Of a stretch of 35,342 nucleotides of DNA, positions 1 through 9,166 are shown in pieces. The stretch's first letter is position 1. Each line of letters begins with the position of its first letter. The notes beneath the pieces are model-generated. The model saw only the letters and a program-made list of their open reading frames with translations. It had not been told where the DNA came from and searched no databases. The DNA is from Okeania hirsuta. Its GTDB lineage: Bacteria; Cyanobacteriota; Cyanobacteriia; Cyanobacteriales; Microcoleaceae. Position numbers and translations under genes: made by a program. The stretch covers positions 1 to 35,342 of the forward strand of contig NZ_RCBY01000061.1 in assembly GCF_003838195.1 (NCBI RefSeq), read 5' to 3'.

Positions 1-120
1 TTTAAGTTTTGTTAGACCATAGTAGAGACTTTCCATAAAGGGTCTCTACAAAAATAGAAGTTTAAGTTTTGTTAGACCATAGTAGAGACTTTCCATAAAG
101 GGTCTCTACAAAAATTGCAG
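1..120. repeat. 60-bp direct tandem repeat, two copies, each with a hairpin
   Basis: Positions 1-60 and 61-120 are the same 60-bp unit and differ only in the last few bases. Each unit carries an inverted repeat (22-49 and 82-109) with arms GTAGAGA / TCTCTAC and an inner CTTT/AAAG pairing around CCAT. The array starts at the window edge, so more copies may lie upstream. Confidence 0.85.
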
Positions 121-248
121 TTCTTAGTCTGTGTTCCATTTTGATAAAAACCACTATAATTTTGCGCGATCGCCTCTTTGGGTTGAGGTGAGGAATTTTG
201 ATTGGCGATCGCTCTAAGAACAAAATCAAAATATAGATCGAGCATTAT

Positions 249-522
249 TGAGGGCTTGCTGATTAATTCTCAAAGCATTTACAGATAAGAGCTTCAGCCT
301 TTTTATACTGAAAAAAAGTGCAACTTTTTAAGCTTGAGCTGCCAAAAAGTTAGGATTTTGGGCAGACAAGGATAGAAAAATCAAGGGACAATTATTCCGA
401 CTACCTCCTCTATAATTCCCATTTATTCTGACTCGGTCCTCCTGACTTCCCCTCCACCGGAGGGGTTAGGGGTGGGTTGACTCCTACCCATAGCAAAAGA
501 CTTTATTCAGCAAACCCTATTT
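249..522 (-). repeat. MITE-like repeat, family with TAGGGTTTGCTGA ends (reverse copy)
   Basis: The ends read AGGGCTTGCTGATTAA on the left and CAGCAAACCCTA on the right, so the element has complementary termini. The interior, read in reverse, matches the other copies at 13779, 18729 and 29512: a terminal block after AAAGTCTTTT, a G-rich heptamer region, a TTTTTCTGCC block and a CTTTTT-rich block near the far end. It has no coding capacity. Confidence 0.7.
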
Positions 523-1457
523 AGGCATTTCTGGAATATTTGATCTTGAAGAGAATTTTTTTTACTCTATAAAAAAGAAATTTGTCAATGGCTATAATTG
601 CTTAAGCACCGATACTTGTTCAAAATTTGTTTTTTTGAGATTTATTCATCCGTGGAGAAAGTATAAATTTTTGCACCCTATATTGACGAAAAATAGAAGG
701 TTGTAGCTTTTTCTAGACAAAACTTTTTATTTTTAAACAGAAGACTGACACAATATACTATGTATCTATATGATACCAAATCGCTGAAATAACGCAAGTC
801 CGTGAAATATTTTGTAATAATTAGCTAAAACAAGAGATTTTTTTGATAAGCAGAAAAAATTATAAGAGTTAATTTTATTGTTTAAATTTATATTTTGGCG
901 TTATGGCGGGAAACTGTTTTTTGATTTTAGTAATGGAATGCTAATCTTACTTTTGACTTTTGACTTTTAATTTCCGTGAAATGGTAGAAGAGGGCAATCG
1001 CGACTCCTGCAGGAAAGTGAAGATTTGAGAGTTATTTTGAGTTGTCATAAATTAGAGATTTTTTCAGGAAATAAGGGAAGCAAATGGAAAATATCTCTAA
1101 CAAAATGCGCCGACAAAGAAAGATTTTTGGCAACTGGTCTAAATCTCAATTAACTCATAAAAAAAAGAGATGTTTAATAATAAATTTGCGATCGCCACTG
1201 TCACAAAACCAGATTAGAAAACCACATACATAATAGAGAGGTGAAATTAAGTCTTGAATTAGGACAAATACTCTCTAATAAATACATTTATTCTTGAGTA
1301 ATTAAATTAGTTTTGTTTATTGGTCAGCTCTCTCAAGATTTTGGGAGAGTATTTTATCCAGAATTTGAGTAATTTTGGAATTGATTTAGAAATTACTTTC
1401 TTTGGCTTCTGATGATCGAGTCTGCTAGATGTCTAATCAGAAAAACAGTCTCTTGCA

Positions 1458-1526
1458 GGTTGGGTTGAGAGACCTGAGATTGCTTCTCAAAGGTTAACCC
1501 AACAAAAAATATATTTGTTGGGCTGA
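1458..1526. repeat. Interspersed hairpin repeat of the GTTGGGTT family
   Basis: GGTTGGGTTGAGA (from 1459) pairs with TTAACCCAAC (ending 1503), followed by a further TTGTTGGGCTGA stretch. Related repeats occur at 22566-22787. It resembles the short palindromic GTTGGGTT repeats common between cyanobacterial genes. Confidence 0.55.
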
Positions 1527-1853
1527 ACTTAATTTGCCTACCTACAATATCCTGGCTAAATTATCAGAACATGACAGCAGACTTTTTTCAGATTTTACTT
1601 ATTACACAATTAATCTAATTGTAGAAGATTTACCAATTTAGAAGATTCTTGTCTTGAATCAGACTTTTTTGCTTTGCTGTTAGTTGGTAAGACTCCAGAG
1701 TTTGATGAACAGACAGAAATTATTTAATCCTTAATTACAGAAGAAAAATACTTTTGATAAAGCACTTATTAAAGGATTACTAATATTAAGAGCGATCGCC
1801 TCCTCAAAATATAAGGCCATTGTAGGAAGCGATCACCTAACTTATTAAAACAA

Positions 1854-2750
1854 CTAACGTTTCTCTAACCAACTCAATAAATCTTCCAGACTTTTGAAGT
1901 CTAAAAAATCTTCTCCTAAACTTTCTAAATTTTCAATGGATAAATCTTCCACTTGACTACTTATAGTTACTGAAATTTCTCCAAAACACTTTTTCAGTTG
2001 ACGCATGATTAAGACTATTGTTTGATTAAGTCGTCCTTGTTCTACCGCATAAATTATTCGCCCTCTTTAATCTTGCAAGGTTATTCCCCGACGGTCAACT
2101 ATATCTAGTTCTTCTGCCGTCATATTAATTTTATTGGCAATATTTAAAGCCATTTCTATCTCTGATACTTCTCCCAAATTTTCTGGTATTTCATGCAAAG
2201 TAGCTGCCTCTTTCAAAAAATAAATCAACTTATCAGTCAAACTATTCAACTCTGACAAAGTTCTCTTAAACTTTGGTAATTCTACAAAAATTAACCGCAA
2301 TTCTCGCTCCAGGCATTCAAACTTTTTGATTTCCTCTTGAAACACAAATTTATTAATCACACCCTCAGTATTATTAAACAGAATAAAATCAGTAATAGTC
2401 ACCGCAATTGCTGGATTTAATAGAGGATAATCTTCTCCTTTTTCTAATTGATTGGCATAAGCTTTAGCTAGGTTATAAGCTACCCGTTTGCTAAAAGCAG
2501 TCATTCGCGCCACTTACATTTCAATTACTACCAGAGAGCCATCTCTTAAAACTGCTTTTATATCTAAATAAGTCTCCTTTAATGATATTATCTGACCGGG
2601 ATTATAAGGATTGACAATTGTCAAAGATTCAATTACTTTCTCTCCTTCATAAATAATCGCATTCAGAAAGCTAATTAAAATCTCTTTGCTTTGTTCCGAT
2701 CCAAATATTTTTTTAAAGGCATAATCGACTTTTGGGTTAATAAATCTCAT
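1854..2750 (-). pseudogene. Rpn family recombination-promoting nuclease / PD-(D/E)XK transposase, two in-frame stops
   Basis: One reading frame of 299 codons runs from ATG at 2750 (MRFINPKVDYAFKKIFGS) to TAG at 1854 (ending LLSWLEKR), a normal length for this family. It is interrupted by TAA at 2514-2516 and by TAA at 2064-2066, with no frame change. The first stop follows DGSLVVIEM, where the family usually has the catalytic E-x-Q, so a Gln codon (CAA to TAA) seems to have been lost at the active site. The second separates GITLQD from RGRIIYAVEQGR. After the second stop the frame stays open for 69 codons with family-like sequence, which indicates recent decay. Rpn proteins are DNA endonucleases that promote RecA-independent recombination. 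The stops are seen directly; the ancestral codons are inferred. Confidence 0.85.
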
Positions 2751-2948
2751 AATACTTTTGATACAGTTAATCTCAGAAGTTATGAAAAATATTGTAGCTA
2801 TAGAAGGCAAAGATTAGTATAATATAGAAATTTTAACAAAAAATCAGTTCAAAATAGCATCAAAAGCTTATACAGTAAAGGTTTTACATCTAATCAGGAT
2901 GTTTGTTGATATATCTAGGTTTGAGCCATTTTTAGCCTGTTCATATAT

Positions 2949-3064
2949 TACCGAGAAATTGTGGTCTGAAGCCTCCTCTTTTAAGGGAATAAAAAAGAGA
3001 ATATTCTATATTTCAAGCCTCCTTATTGCAGAGGTACTGATAACTAATAACTGATAACTGAAAT
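2949..3064. repeat. Dispersed repeat, uninterrupted copy (partner at 32377)
   Basis: This block shares the segments TTTAAGGG-ATAAAAA, ATATTCTATATTTCAA and GAGGTACTGATAACT with 32377-32577, in the same order. The copy here lacks the ~70-bp insert found in the other. The surrounding 2751-3380 has no convincing gene. Confidence 0.7.
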
Positions 3065-3402
3065 TACCCTTGCCCCTATTGGGTTTGAAGCCATTTTCAC
3101 TGCATACAAATATCAAAGTACCGTTAGAGTCCTGGCTGAGTTTTGTGAAGATTCGATGAAAACAAGCCTTTCTGATTTCTGGAAATCTACTATAAGTTTT
3201 ACTTATGATTATAAAGTATCTCCGTTGTTATAAGGTTTTTTTTCTTCATATCAAATTGAGCATTTAACAAAAATCTAAGAGACTGTTTGTAAAAAAAAGC
3301 TATGTAAAAAAAAGCTAAAGATGGTCATGAAGAGGTATTTAAGGTAGGAAAATAAAAAAATCAATGATGAGTGTCAAAGTGGCGTTGCACAGTGACGAAT
3401 GA

Positions 3403-4118
3403 TTATGAGAATTGAGGAACTTGACGATGTTTCAAACAATAGATCAGCAGGTGAATTGATCTGTAAAACATAATCAATGGACTTGGAATAACACAAAGTT
3501 TTACGATGTAACCTAGCGTGCGTAGTGTCAATGACGGCAGTTTTCTCCTTCTACTCTGGTCATCGCTGCGGGTGCTTACTAGGTGAAGCGTGCTCCGCAC
3601 CGAACTTCGCGAACGCAATCGTCGATTAAACAGGGATCAACCTGATATCCATCTGTAATCTCAAGAAAACCGGCCCAGGCGTGAATCATCTGCCACAATA
3701 TAGTGAAGGTAACTAACGAGCGAGCGCCCCCGTACAAACTTCAGAATTCCTGGCATTTTGCTGTTGACTACTCTCCAGACCCAAATTTGGTTTTTTTTGA
3801 GCCAATAAAAGTTTGTAGTTCATCTAGCGTGAGCTGTTTGAGGTATTTCATAGTTACTATCGGGAATCTGTGCTTGGTGCAAGTCGTACCCAGTTGAGCA
3901 CTGTGTTATGGGAAATACCAGTCACTCTCTCAATGGCTCCCAATCCCATGGCAAATAGGGACATTTTCACACAAAGCTCTTTAAGATCAGAACTATAACC
4001 CGCAGGACAGGGGCTTTCTCGCGCATTGACGGCCACAGTTAGGGCACAGATAACTCTGTTTGCCCTGACGATGACCATTTTTCACTACTTTATGACTTTG
4101 ACAATCAGGACAGTCCAT
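3403..4118 (-). pseudogene. IS1-family transposase, frameshifted and stop-containing
   Basis: Three regions of an IS1 transposase survive in order on the minus strand. The N-terminal zinc ribbon starts at ATG 4118 (MDCPDCQSHKVVKNGH, then CPNCGRQC). A frameshift leads into a helix-turn-helix (GLGAIERVTGISHNTVLNWV) near 3900. A middle block (TLWQMIHAWAGFLEITDGYQ) lies near 3650-3700. The C-terminal block (LLIYCLKHRQVPQFS) ends at 3403. At least two frameshifts and several stops separate the blocks. A 32-bp GC-rich repeat sits in the gene at about 3585-3616, between the middle and C-terminal blocks. The cysteine pairs and HTH identify the family; the protein is certainly non-functional. Confidence 0.8.
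3585..3616. repeat. Small GC-rich interspersed repeat nested in the IS1 relic
   Basis: GAAGCGTGCTCCGCACCGAA followed by CTTCGCGAACGC is much richer in G+C than its surroundings and resembles the short STRR-like palindromic repeats of filamentous cyanobacteria. It interrupts the transposase frame between the LIDDC and MTRVEGEN blocks. Confidence 0.5.
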
Positions 4119-4243
4119 CTGTCTAGAAAATTCTAGAATATCATTCTCTATTGTGCAACACCCAAATTTTTTATTTTTATCAAAATATAGCACTACACAT
4201 TAAGGTGTTTGACATAAATAAAAGCTGAAACCCTTTTGTATTC

Positions 4244-4275
4244 GCCTGTTGCCTATTGCCTGTTGCCTGTTGCCT
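4244..4275. repeat. Heptanucleotide tandem repeat (STRR), GCCTGTT
   Basis: Four imperfect tandem copies of the heptamer GCCTGTT (one reads GCCTATT). This is one of several heptamer arrays in the window, all in intergenic positions. Confidence 0.85.
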
Positions 4276-4303
4276 TGCGCGTAGCGCTATAATTGGGTCG
4301 TAC

Positions 4304-4434
4304 CACCCCGCTTTGGCGAAATATTTTTGGAGGGTTGCTCATCTATCCCCATGACAAAAATAATTTCTGTAGGTCGCCCTACCCACAGCGACTTTATCTG
4401 ACTTCTAACTTCTGGCTTCTGACTTCGTTAAGAT
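4304..4434. repeat. Dispersed repeat (partner at 13414)
   Basis: This block shares ACCCCGC, GGCGNAATATTTTTGGAG, GTTGCTCA and the closing GACTTCGTTAAGA with 13414-13553, in the same order and orientation. The middle part differs. It has no coding capacity and lies directly upstream of the pentapeptide gene. Confidence 0.65.
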
Positions 4435-4497
4435 GGTCTCTAATTTGGTATATTTATTATTTAGTTATACTCAACTTTGGGAGCAGTTATTGTAGTG

Positions 4498-5001
4498 GTG
4501 AAAACAGGATTTTTAGTATTGGTATTAATATTGGCTGTCGTAGGTATTTTACCAATTCATATTGATTTAGCTCAAGCACAGGAAAATACTGTAAACTATA
4601 CTCTTACAGATTTAAACTATCGAGATTTTTCTAATAAAGATTTGCAAGGTACTTCCTTTGCTGGTGCAGAAATGCGGGGTGCAAATTTTCAAGGGGCAAA
4701 TATGCAACGAACAATTATTACTAAGGGAGACTTTTTTCGGGCAAACTTAAGTGAAACAGATTTTACTGATACTTTTGCAGATCGAGTCACTTTCGATCAA
4801 ACTGACTTAACTAATGCTATTTTTACAGATGCTATGTTGAGTAGTAGCACCTTCAGTAATGCAGTGGTGACAGGGGCAGATTTTTCTCGAGCAATAGTAG
4901 ACCGCTATCAGGTAAAATTAATGTGTAAAAATGCTTCAGGAATTAATCCTATTACAGGAGTAGCTACCCGCGATAGTTTGGGGTGTCCTCCTAAACTCTA
5001 A
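4498..5001 (+). CDS. Thylakoid-lumen type pentapeptide-repeat protein (Rfr32/TL15-TL17-like)
   Basis: The protein starts with a secretory signal (VKTGFLVLVLILAVVG, then a likely cleavage after AQA before QENTVN). About 20 pentapeptide units follow (A(D/N)LXX type, e.g. GANFQGANMQ, RANLSETDFT), which fold as a right-handed quadrilateral beta-helix. The C-terminal tail has two cysteines (LMCKNA and LGCPPKL) about 22 residues apart, as in the lumenal pentapeptide proteins of cyanobacteria and plants, where they form a disulphide. I prefer GTG at 4498 (or 4495) because GGGAG at 4479-4483 is suitably placed; a longer version from TTG at 4477 would remove that site. It stands alone. Its biochemical role is not known for this family. 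Confidence 0.85.
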   Translation: MKTGFLVLVLILAVVGILPIHIDLAQAQENTVNYTLTDLNYRDFSNKDLQGTSFAGAEMRGANFQGANMQRTIITKGDFFRANLSETDFTDTFADRVTFDQTDLTNAIFTDAMLSSSTFSNAVVTGADFSRAIVDRYQVKLMCKNASGINPITGVATRDSLGCPPKL

Positions 5002-5049
5002 TTTTGATAAATTGAGGTTCTTTTTTCATCAACATAACAAATATAGCAG

Positions 5050-5137
5050 AAGGAAGAAAGAAGAAGTTTGATTATTGATATTCCCAAGTTTGTAGCTATT
5101 TCATAAGTCAAATACAGTAATAGTGACTGCTATATAT
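5050..5137. repeat. Dispersed ~85-bp repeat (partner at 26552)
   Basis: The stretch ending GTCAAATACAGTAATAGTGA (then CTGCTATA) recurs at 26552-26630 with about 20% differences. The shared part begins in a GAAGAAAGAA tract and passes through GATAT..CAAGTTT. Neither copy overlaps a gene. Confidence 0.6.
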
Positions 5138-5187
5138 CCAGCATGAAACTGTTGAAGAAAAATAACCAATTCACTTACTAAAGTGCT

Positions 5188-5481
5188 TATACCATGTCCG
5201 GATGATTAAGTATAATAAAAATGTTCTGTTGAAGCGATCTTGAAGGAATATCCCAAATTTCTGCTCTGTTTCCAGTATTCTCACTTGAATTTACACCTAC
5301 GACCTACCACCTAATATCATGTTCGGTTGAATACTTATAATATCTGTGGACCAAAGGCAGAAGGCAGAGGGCAGCTATGCTGAAGGGAAAGAGCAAGGTT
5401 AGAAGGCAGAAGGTTTATTATAACTGATTATCCGAACATGATATAAGAACTTTATTATAACTAATTAAACGGACATGATAT
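5188..5481. mobile_element. MITE-like element (ATATCATGTCCGG ends), interrupted by a second copy
   Basis: The left end ATACCATGTCCGGATGATTA and the right end (reverse complement ATATCATGTCCGTTTAATTA) pair as terminal inverted repeats, extending into a shared TATAATAAA. The element has no coding capacity. A second member of the same family (5314-5444) sits inside it near its right end, so the outer element is the older insertion. Family members recur at 11892, 12100, 20619 and 34772. Confidence 0.7.
5314..5444. mobile_element. MITE-like element, inner copy, 131 bp
   Basis: It is bounded by perfect inverted termini ATATCATGTTCGG and CCGAACATGATAT. As far as I can read, its first 119 bases are identical to 11892-12010, which points to a recent copying event. 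The interior contains a purine-rich AAGGCAGAAGGCAGAGGGCAG-like heptamer run. Confidence 0.8.
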
Positions 5482-5612
5482 TACGGATACTCAAGAGACC
5501 ATCCCTGTGAACTGAAGCAACTTATATTTTCTCTGATGTTCAGTGGCGATGGGAATTTAATTAGATGTCTTATTTTTCTTTTAATCCTTATTCCTGATTT
5601 CTTTTTTTCTAT

Positions 5613-6170
5613 CTATACTTTTCTGCCAATCAATAAATAAGTTTTCATTTCACCCTTACCTTTAACTACTATGGAACCGCGTTCCTTAAAAATATACTGA
5701 TTATGTAAGAGATCGTAAGTTTTTGTCGAAACTTGAATCGTACCGGGAATTCCATGAGATTCCATGCGACTGGCAGTATTCACTGCATCACCCCAGAGGT
5801 CGTAAATATACTTTTTCGTGCCAATGACCCCAGCAACAACAGGTCCGGTGTTAATGCCAATGCGGATACAGAGTTCAAAATTATGCTGTAAATTAAATTT
5901 GCTGATTTCTTGTTGCATATCAAGAGCCATTTCTGCAGCAGCTTTGGCATGGTCTGCTCGTGGAGTAGGTAGACCACTAGCAACCATGTAAGCATCTCCG
6001 ATAGTTTTAATTTTTTCTAACCCGTGGCGATCGCTCAACTTATCAAATTCTGAAAAAATTTTATTGAGCAATATTACCAAATCTTCCGGTAGAATTTTTT
6101 CTGAGAGTTGAGTAAAACCAACAAGATCAGCTGAATTAATCCTGATGAAAAATCTTAATCCAGAAAGCAA
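5613..6170 (-). pseudogene. Class III adenylyl cyclase catalytic domain, 5'-truncated
   Basis: This encodes one complete cyclase homology domain without the sensor or receiver region normally upstream. Both metal-binding aspartates are present (ADLVGFT and TIGDAYM), as are the adenine-selecting Lys (EKIKTIG) and Asp (IYDLWGD) and the transition-state Asn/Arg (VNTASRME). That pattern points to ATP rather than GTP. Family resemblance begins only at ADLVGFT (near 6132); the residues before it are not family-like and lie opposite the start of the methyltransferase gene. This looks like a rearrangement junction. A truncated histidine kinase with the same orientation at 12395-13252 could be the matching N-terminal part. 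A free-standing cyclase domain could still be active if transcribed. Confidence 0.7.
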
Positions 6171-6931
6171 TTTGAGAAATTTTTTCGATTCTCAAGATTT
6201 ACCTTTAGAAAAGCAAAATATTTTTCCAGGAGAAGTATTCAGTCATCCTGTTAATTTTGACACAGGTATTCGACATTTATTACCACGATATGATGAAATG
6301 TTGGATGTCATAGTGCGTTGTGTGCAAAAAAATAGCGATCGCATTTTGGAACTTGGTTGTGGTACTGGGGAACTAAGTTTAAAGCTATTACATAAATATC
6401 CTAACGCACAGATAGTAGCGGTGGATTATTCTCCACGGATGCTAGAATTTGCCCAAACTTAAGATTGATGCTGCTGGGTATACAGATAGATGGACTGAAA
6501 TAGAAATGGATTTTGGTGAGTGGGCAAATAACGCTGATTTATCATCCCCTATTGGTGATGGTTTTAATGCTTGTGTATCATCTCTCGCTATTCATCATCT
6601 GAGCGATAGTATGAAATTAAAATTATTTCAAAAGATTAGAAAAAGCTTAAATTATGGAGGTTGTTTTTGGAATGCCGATCCTGTTTTGCCTGCAACTACA
6701 GAATTAGCAGAGGTGTTTAAACATATACAGCAGGAGTGGGCAATAAGTCAAGGAACTACTTTAACAGAAGTTCATGCCAAAATGGGTACTAGCAATTCTT
6801 ATGGTTATTCTAATCAAGACCAATTAGCTAGTTTGTCTGCCCATTTGGAGATGTTAACAACAGCTAATTTTATACCTGTAGCTGTTCCTTGGAAATATTA
6901 TAAATTTGCAGTATTTGGTGGTTTTGTTTAG
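6145..6931 (+). pseudogene. Class I SAM-dependent methyltransferase with a frameshift
   Basis: The first 105 codons (ATG 6145) carry motif I, ILELGCGTGELSLKL, and the acidic strand VAVDYSPRMLEFAQ, then hit TAA at 6460. The +1 frame continues the same protein with LKIDAAGYTDRWTEIEMDFG, NACVSSLAIHHL (motif IV/post-I) and a C-terminal VPWKYYKFAVFGG ending at 6931. Removing one base near 6456-6459 (CCCAAACTTAAG) would restore a methyltransferase of about 261 residues. No classical programmed slippery site is in the right frame, so a mutation or a sequencing error is the simplest reading. The start overlaps the truncated end of the divergent cyclase fragment. Confidence 0.75.
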
Positions 6932-7170
6932 AATGATTTCTGTGTTTAATATAATATCCGTTTAATAGTGATATGGAAAAAATATATTAAATGCTGAATG
7001 GTTACATAAAAGTAGGAATTTTCAGCAATGATTTGAATTATTGAAAGTTATATTGAAGAAGGCTTTAGGCTTTAGGTGAAAACAGCTTACCCTGCTACTT
7101 AAAACCTAACACCTTTAGAGTTTAACAAGGATAAATACTGACAATTATCAAGTAAAATACCTCTGTTTTT

Positions 7171-8118
7171 TTATAGAATTGCCAACTTATCAGTTGCCTT
7201 AATTAGAGCATTTATAATTCCTGGTTCAGAAACTGAATGTCCTGCATCTGGCACTACGATAAATTCAGCTTCCGGCCAAGCTTGATGTAACTCCCAAGCT
7301 GATACCATCGGACAAACAATATCATATCTTCCTTGTACGATTACTCCTGGGATATGCCGAATTTTATAGACATTTTTTAATAACTGTTCTTCATGTTCAA
7401 AAAAACATTTGTTAATAAAATAATGACATTCTATTCTAGCAAAAGCTAAAGCAAAATAACTATCCCCAAACTGTTGTGATACGTTTGAATTTGGAATTAA
7501 TTTACTGGTACTTCCTTCCCAAATTGACCAAGCGCGTGCTGCTTCTAATTGAACTTTTTCATCAGTACTGGTTAATCTTTGGTAATAAGCCTTAACTAAA
7601 TCACCTCTTTCTTCTATAGGAATAGGTTTTAAATATTCCTCCCAAGCATCAGGAAAAATATTACTTGCACCCTCTTGATAAAACCAAGAAATTTCTTTCG
7701 GGCGCACCATAAAAATACCTCGTAAAATTAAGCCTATGCAATTTTCTGGATGAGTTTGACTATAAGCTAATGCTAGAGTACTTCCCCAACTACCTCCAAA
7801 CACCACCCATTTTTCAATACTGAGATGAACTCGTAGTTTTTCTATATCACTGACTAAATCCCAGGTAGTATTTTGAGATAGTTCAGCATGGGGAGTACTA
7901 CGGCCACAACCTCGTTGGTCAAATAGTATAATTCGCCATTTTTTGGGGTCAAAATATTGACGATAAAGAGGTATCATTCCACCACCTGGTCCACCATGTA
8001 AAAAGACTACTGGTTTACCTTGGGGGTTGCCACATTCTTCATAATAAATAGTGTGAATATCGGAAACTTTGAGATTGCCTCTTTGATAGGGTTGAATGGG
8101 TGGATAAAGTTCTCGCAT
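7171..8118 (-). CDS. pip: Proline iminopeptidase (alpha/beta hydrolase, S33 family)
   Basis: Cytosolic serine peptidase that removes N-terminal proline from short peptides. The 315-residue length is typical. The oxyanion motif HGGPGGG is at residues 41-47. The catalytic triad is readable: Ser110 in GGSWGS, Asp266 in GRYDIVCP and His294 in DAGHSVSEP. FDQRGCGRS at 66-74 and the AxxWxxWEG-like AWSIWEGS at 197-204 are family signatures. The start is ATG at 8118, with no strong ribosome-binding site. It stands alone, flanked by intergenic repeats, and seems intact. Confidence 0.93.
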   Translation of the reverse strand: MRELYPPIQPYQRGNLKVSDIHTIYYEECGNPQGKPVVFLHGGPGGGMIPLYRQYFDPKKWRIILFDQRGCGRSTPHAELSQNTTWDLVSDIEKLRVHLSIEKWVVFGGSWGSTLALAYSQTHPENCIGLILRGIFMVRPKEISWFYQEGASNIFPDAWEEYLKPIPIEERGDLVKAYYQRLTSTDEKVQLEAARAWSIWEGSTSKLIPNSNVSQQFGDSYFALAFARIECHYFINKCFFEHEEQLLKNVYKIRHIPGVIVQGRYDIVCPMVSAWELHQAWPEAEFIVVPDAGHSVSEPGIINALIKATDKLAIL

Positions 8119-8242
8119 GGTTATATTTCAAGATTTATATTAATATTTTAGAGAAAATTTAGGCTAAATAATATTTATTTCAACTGTTAATTATTAATTA
8201 AAATAACTTTTAGTATAAAAAAAGTAACATACTATTATGAAT

Positions 8243-8463
8243 AGTCCTAATGTAAGCATTTCCTACGGAATGCTGCGCAAACAGCTATTAGCAGTCAGCT
8301 ATCAGCAAAAAGACTTTCTCTTTAAGAACAGTGTTTAAATTAACAACTAACTTTAAGGTCAAGGGAACTAACTTTTGTGGGGATACAATTAATAAAGCTT
8401 TGATCGTAAACTAAAAGCAATAACTGATAGCTGATAGCTGACGGCTGAATGCATACGTCCTAA
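8243..8463. repeat. Candidate ~220-bp inverted-end repeat
   Basis: CCTAATGTAAGCATT near the left end and AATGCATACGTCCTAAT at the right end are imperfect inverted repeats. Inside are GCTATTAGCAGTCAGCTATC and CTGATAGCTGATAGCTGACG, which are partly complementary to each other. The segment ATGCTGCGCAAACAGCT is shared with 32533-32551. The family assignment is tentative. Confidence 0.4.
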
Positions 8464-8545
8464 TAAATTAAAGATTTTTGAAACAACCCTAGATTCACAT
8501 TAGGAAAGCCAAAAAATTAAGAATTTATAACTCAAAAACAAAGTC

Positions 8546-8636
8546 AGGACTTACACATAAAGTAGGAAAAACTGGGATTTGAGGTTGCTGCCCTGTGGGT
8601 AACAATGATGAAAATATATTATACTGCGTAAGTCCT
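8546..8636. mobile_element. 91-bp MITE-like element with AGGACTTACGCA-type ends
   Basis: AGGACTTACACA on the left and TGCGTAAGTCCT on the right form 12-bp inverted ends with one mismatch. The element is non-coding. Termini of this type are common on small non-autonomous elements in cyanobacteria. Confidence 0.65.
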
Positions 8637-9166
8637 AAAAGTGTTATCGCCTACAGCGTCGTGAGTAGATGTATCCTCTGCCTTAGAGCTGCGATCGCAC
8701 TTCTGCCATTATTCAAAGAATAGCATACGATACTTATATTTTGATTTTTCAAGGAGTGATAGGTATCACTTACTTGTAGATTTCATGATGTCATTATTTA
8801 GAAATATCCAATTATAAAAAATAAAATTAATTTTCGTAAATAAATTATTAATTATTTCCGCATACTCCCTACTCCTTACTACCTATTTTCTAGAGATATT
8901 TATTAATACTAAGTAATATCTTTCCTGTTTAACCTATAGGCGAAATTGATGTATAGGCAACTAGCTGGACATATATTCCTGAAATTCGAGAATTCAGGAA
9001 TTAGTCTACACATACCTATACAACTATTAATCTATATAAAATCTATTGAGGATGCAATTCTATTTATTTAATTTAACTTATAATAGACTCAGTTTGTGAA
9101 ACTTTCCCTACAAATATCCAAGTTAAACGTAAAGCTAAAAAAACTATTAACTTACAATAGGCCATT
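8637..9166. other. Gene-free leader region upstream of the HEAT-repeat gene
   Basis: AT-rich, with one HIP1 site near 8693 and a short hairpin TTCCTGAAATTCGAGAATTC-AGGAA at about 8971-8999. I see no gene and no confident promoter. If the HEAT-repeat protein once had an N-terminal enzymatic domain, it is not preserved here. Confidence 0.5.

Larger units (their letters stand above)
121..1853. other. Long gene-free AT-rich stretch with interspersed repeats
   Basis: No open reading frame with coding character is visible. The stretch holds HIP1 sites, one reverse copy of a ~250-bp repeat family (249-522) and a hairpin repeat with GTTGGGTT/AACCCAAC arms (about 1458-1526). Apart from those I see nothing recognisable in it. 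The last few hundred bases lie downstream of the broken Rpn-family gene on the minus strand. Confidence 0.6.
3381..4163 (-). mobile_element. IS1-family insertion sequence relic with terminal inverted repeats
   Basis: The left end GGCGTTGCACAGTGACGAAT and the reverse complement of the right end (GGGTGTTGCACAATAGAGAA) are imperfect inverted repeats. They enclose about 780 bp, the size of an IS1 element, with a degraded minus-strand transposase inside. No convincing target-site duplication is left at the flanks. The two ends have diverged from each other and the gene is broken in several places, so the element cannot transpose on its own. Confidence 0.75.

Noticed and set aside
1854-2750. Recoding of TAA as glutamine
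   Set aside because: Several intact genes in the window end with TAA, so reassignment is not credible; nonsense mutation is the better reading.
4293-4565. Plus-strand 90-codon frame upstream of the pentapeptide gene
   Set aside because: It runs through a dispersed repeat and out of frame into the signal-peptide region of the real gene.
6449-6462. Programmed ribosomal frameshift in the methyltransferase (CCCAAAC looks like a slippery heptamer)
   Set aside because: The heptamer is not in the reading frame needed for slippage and the shift required is +1, so mutation or sequencing error is simpler.
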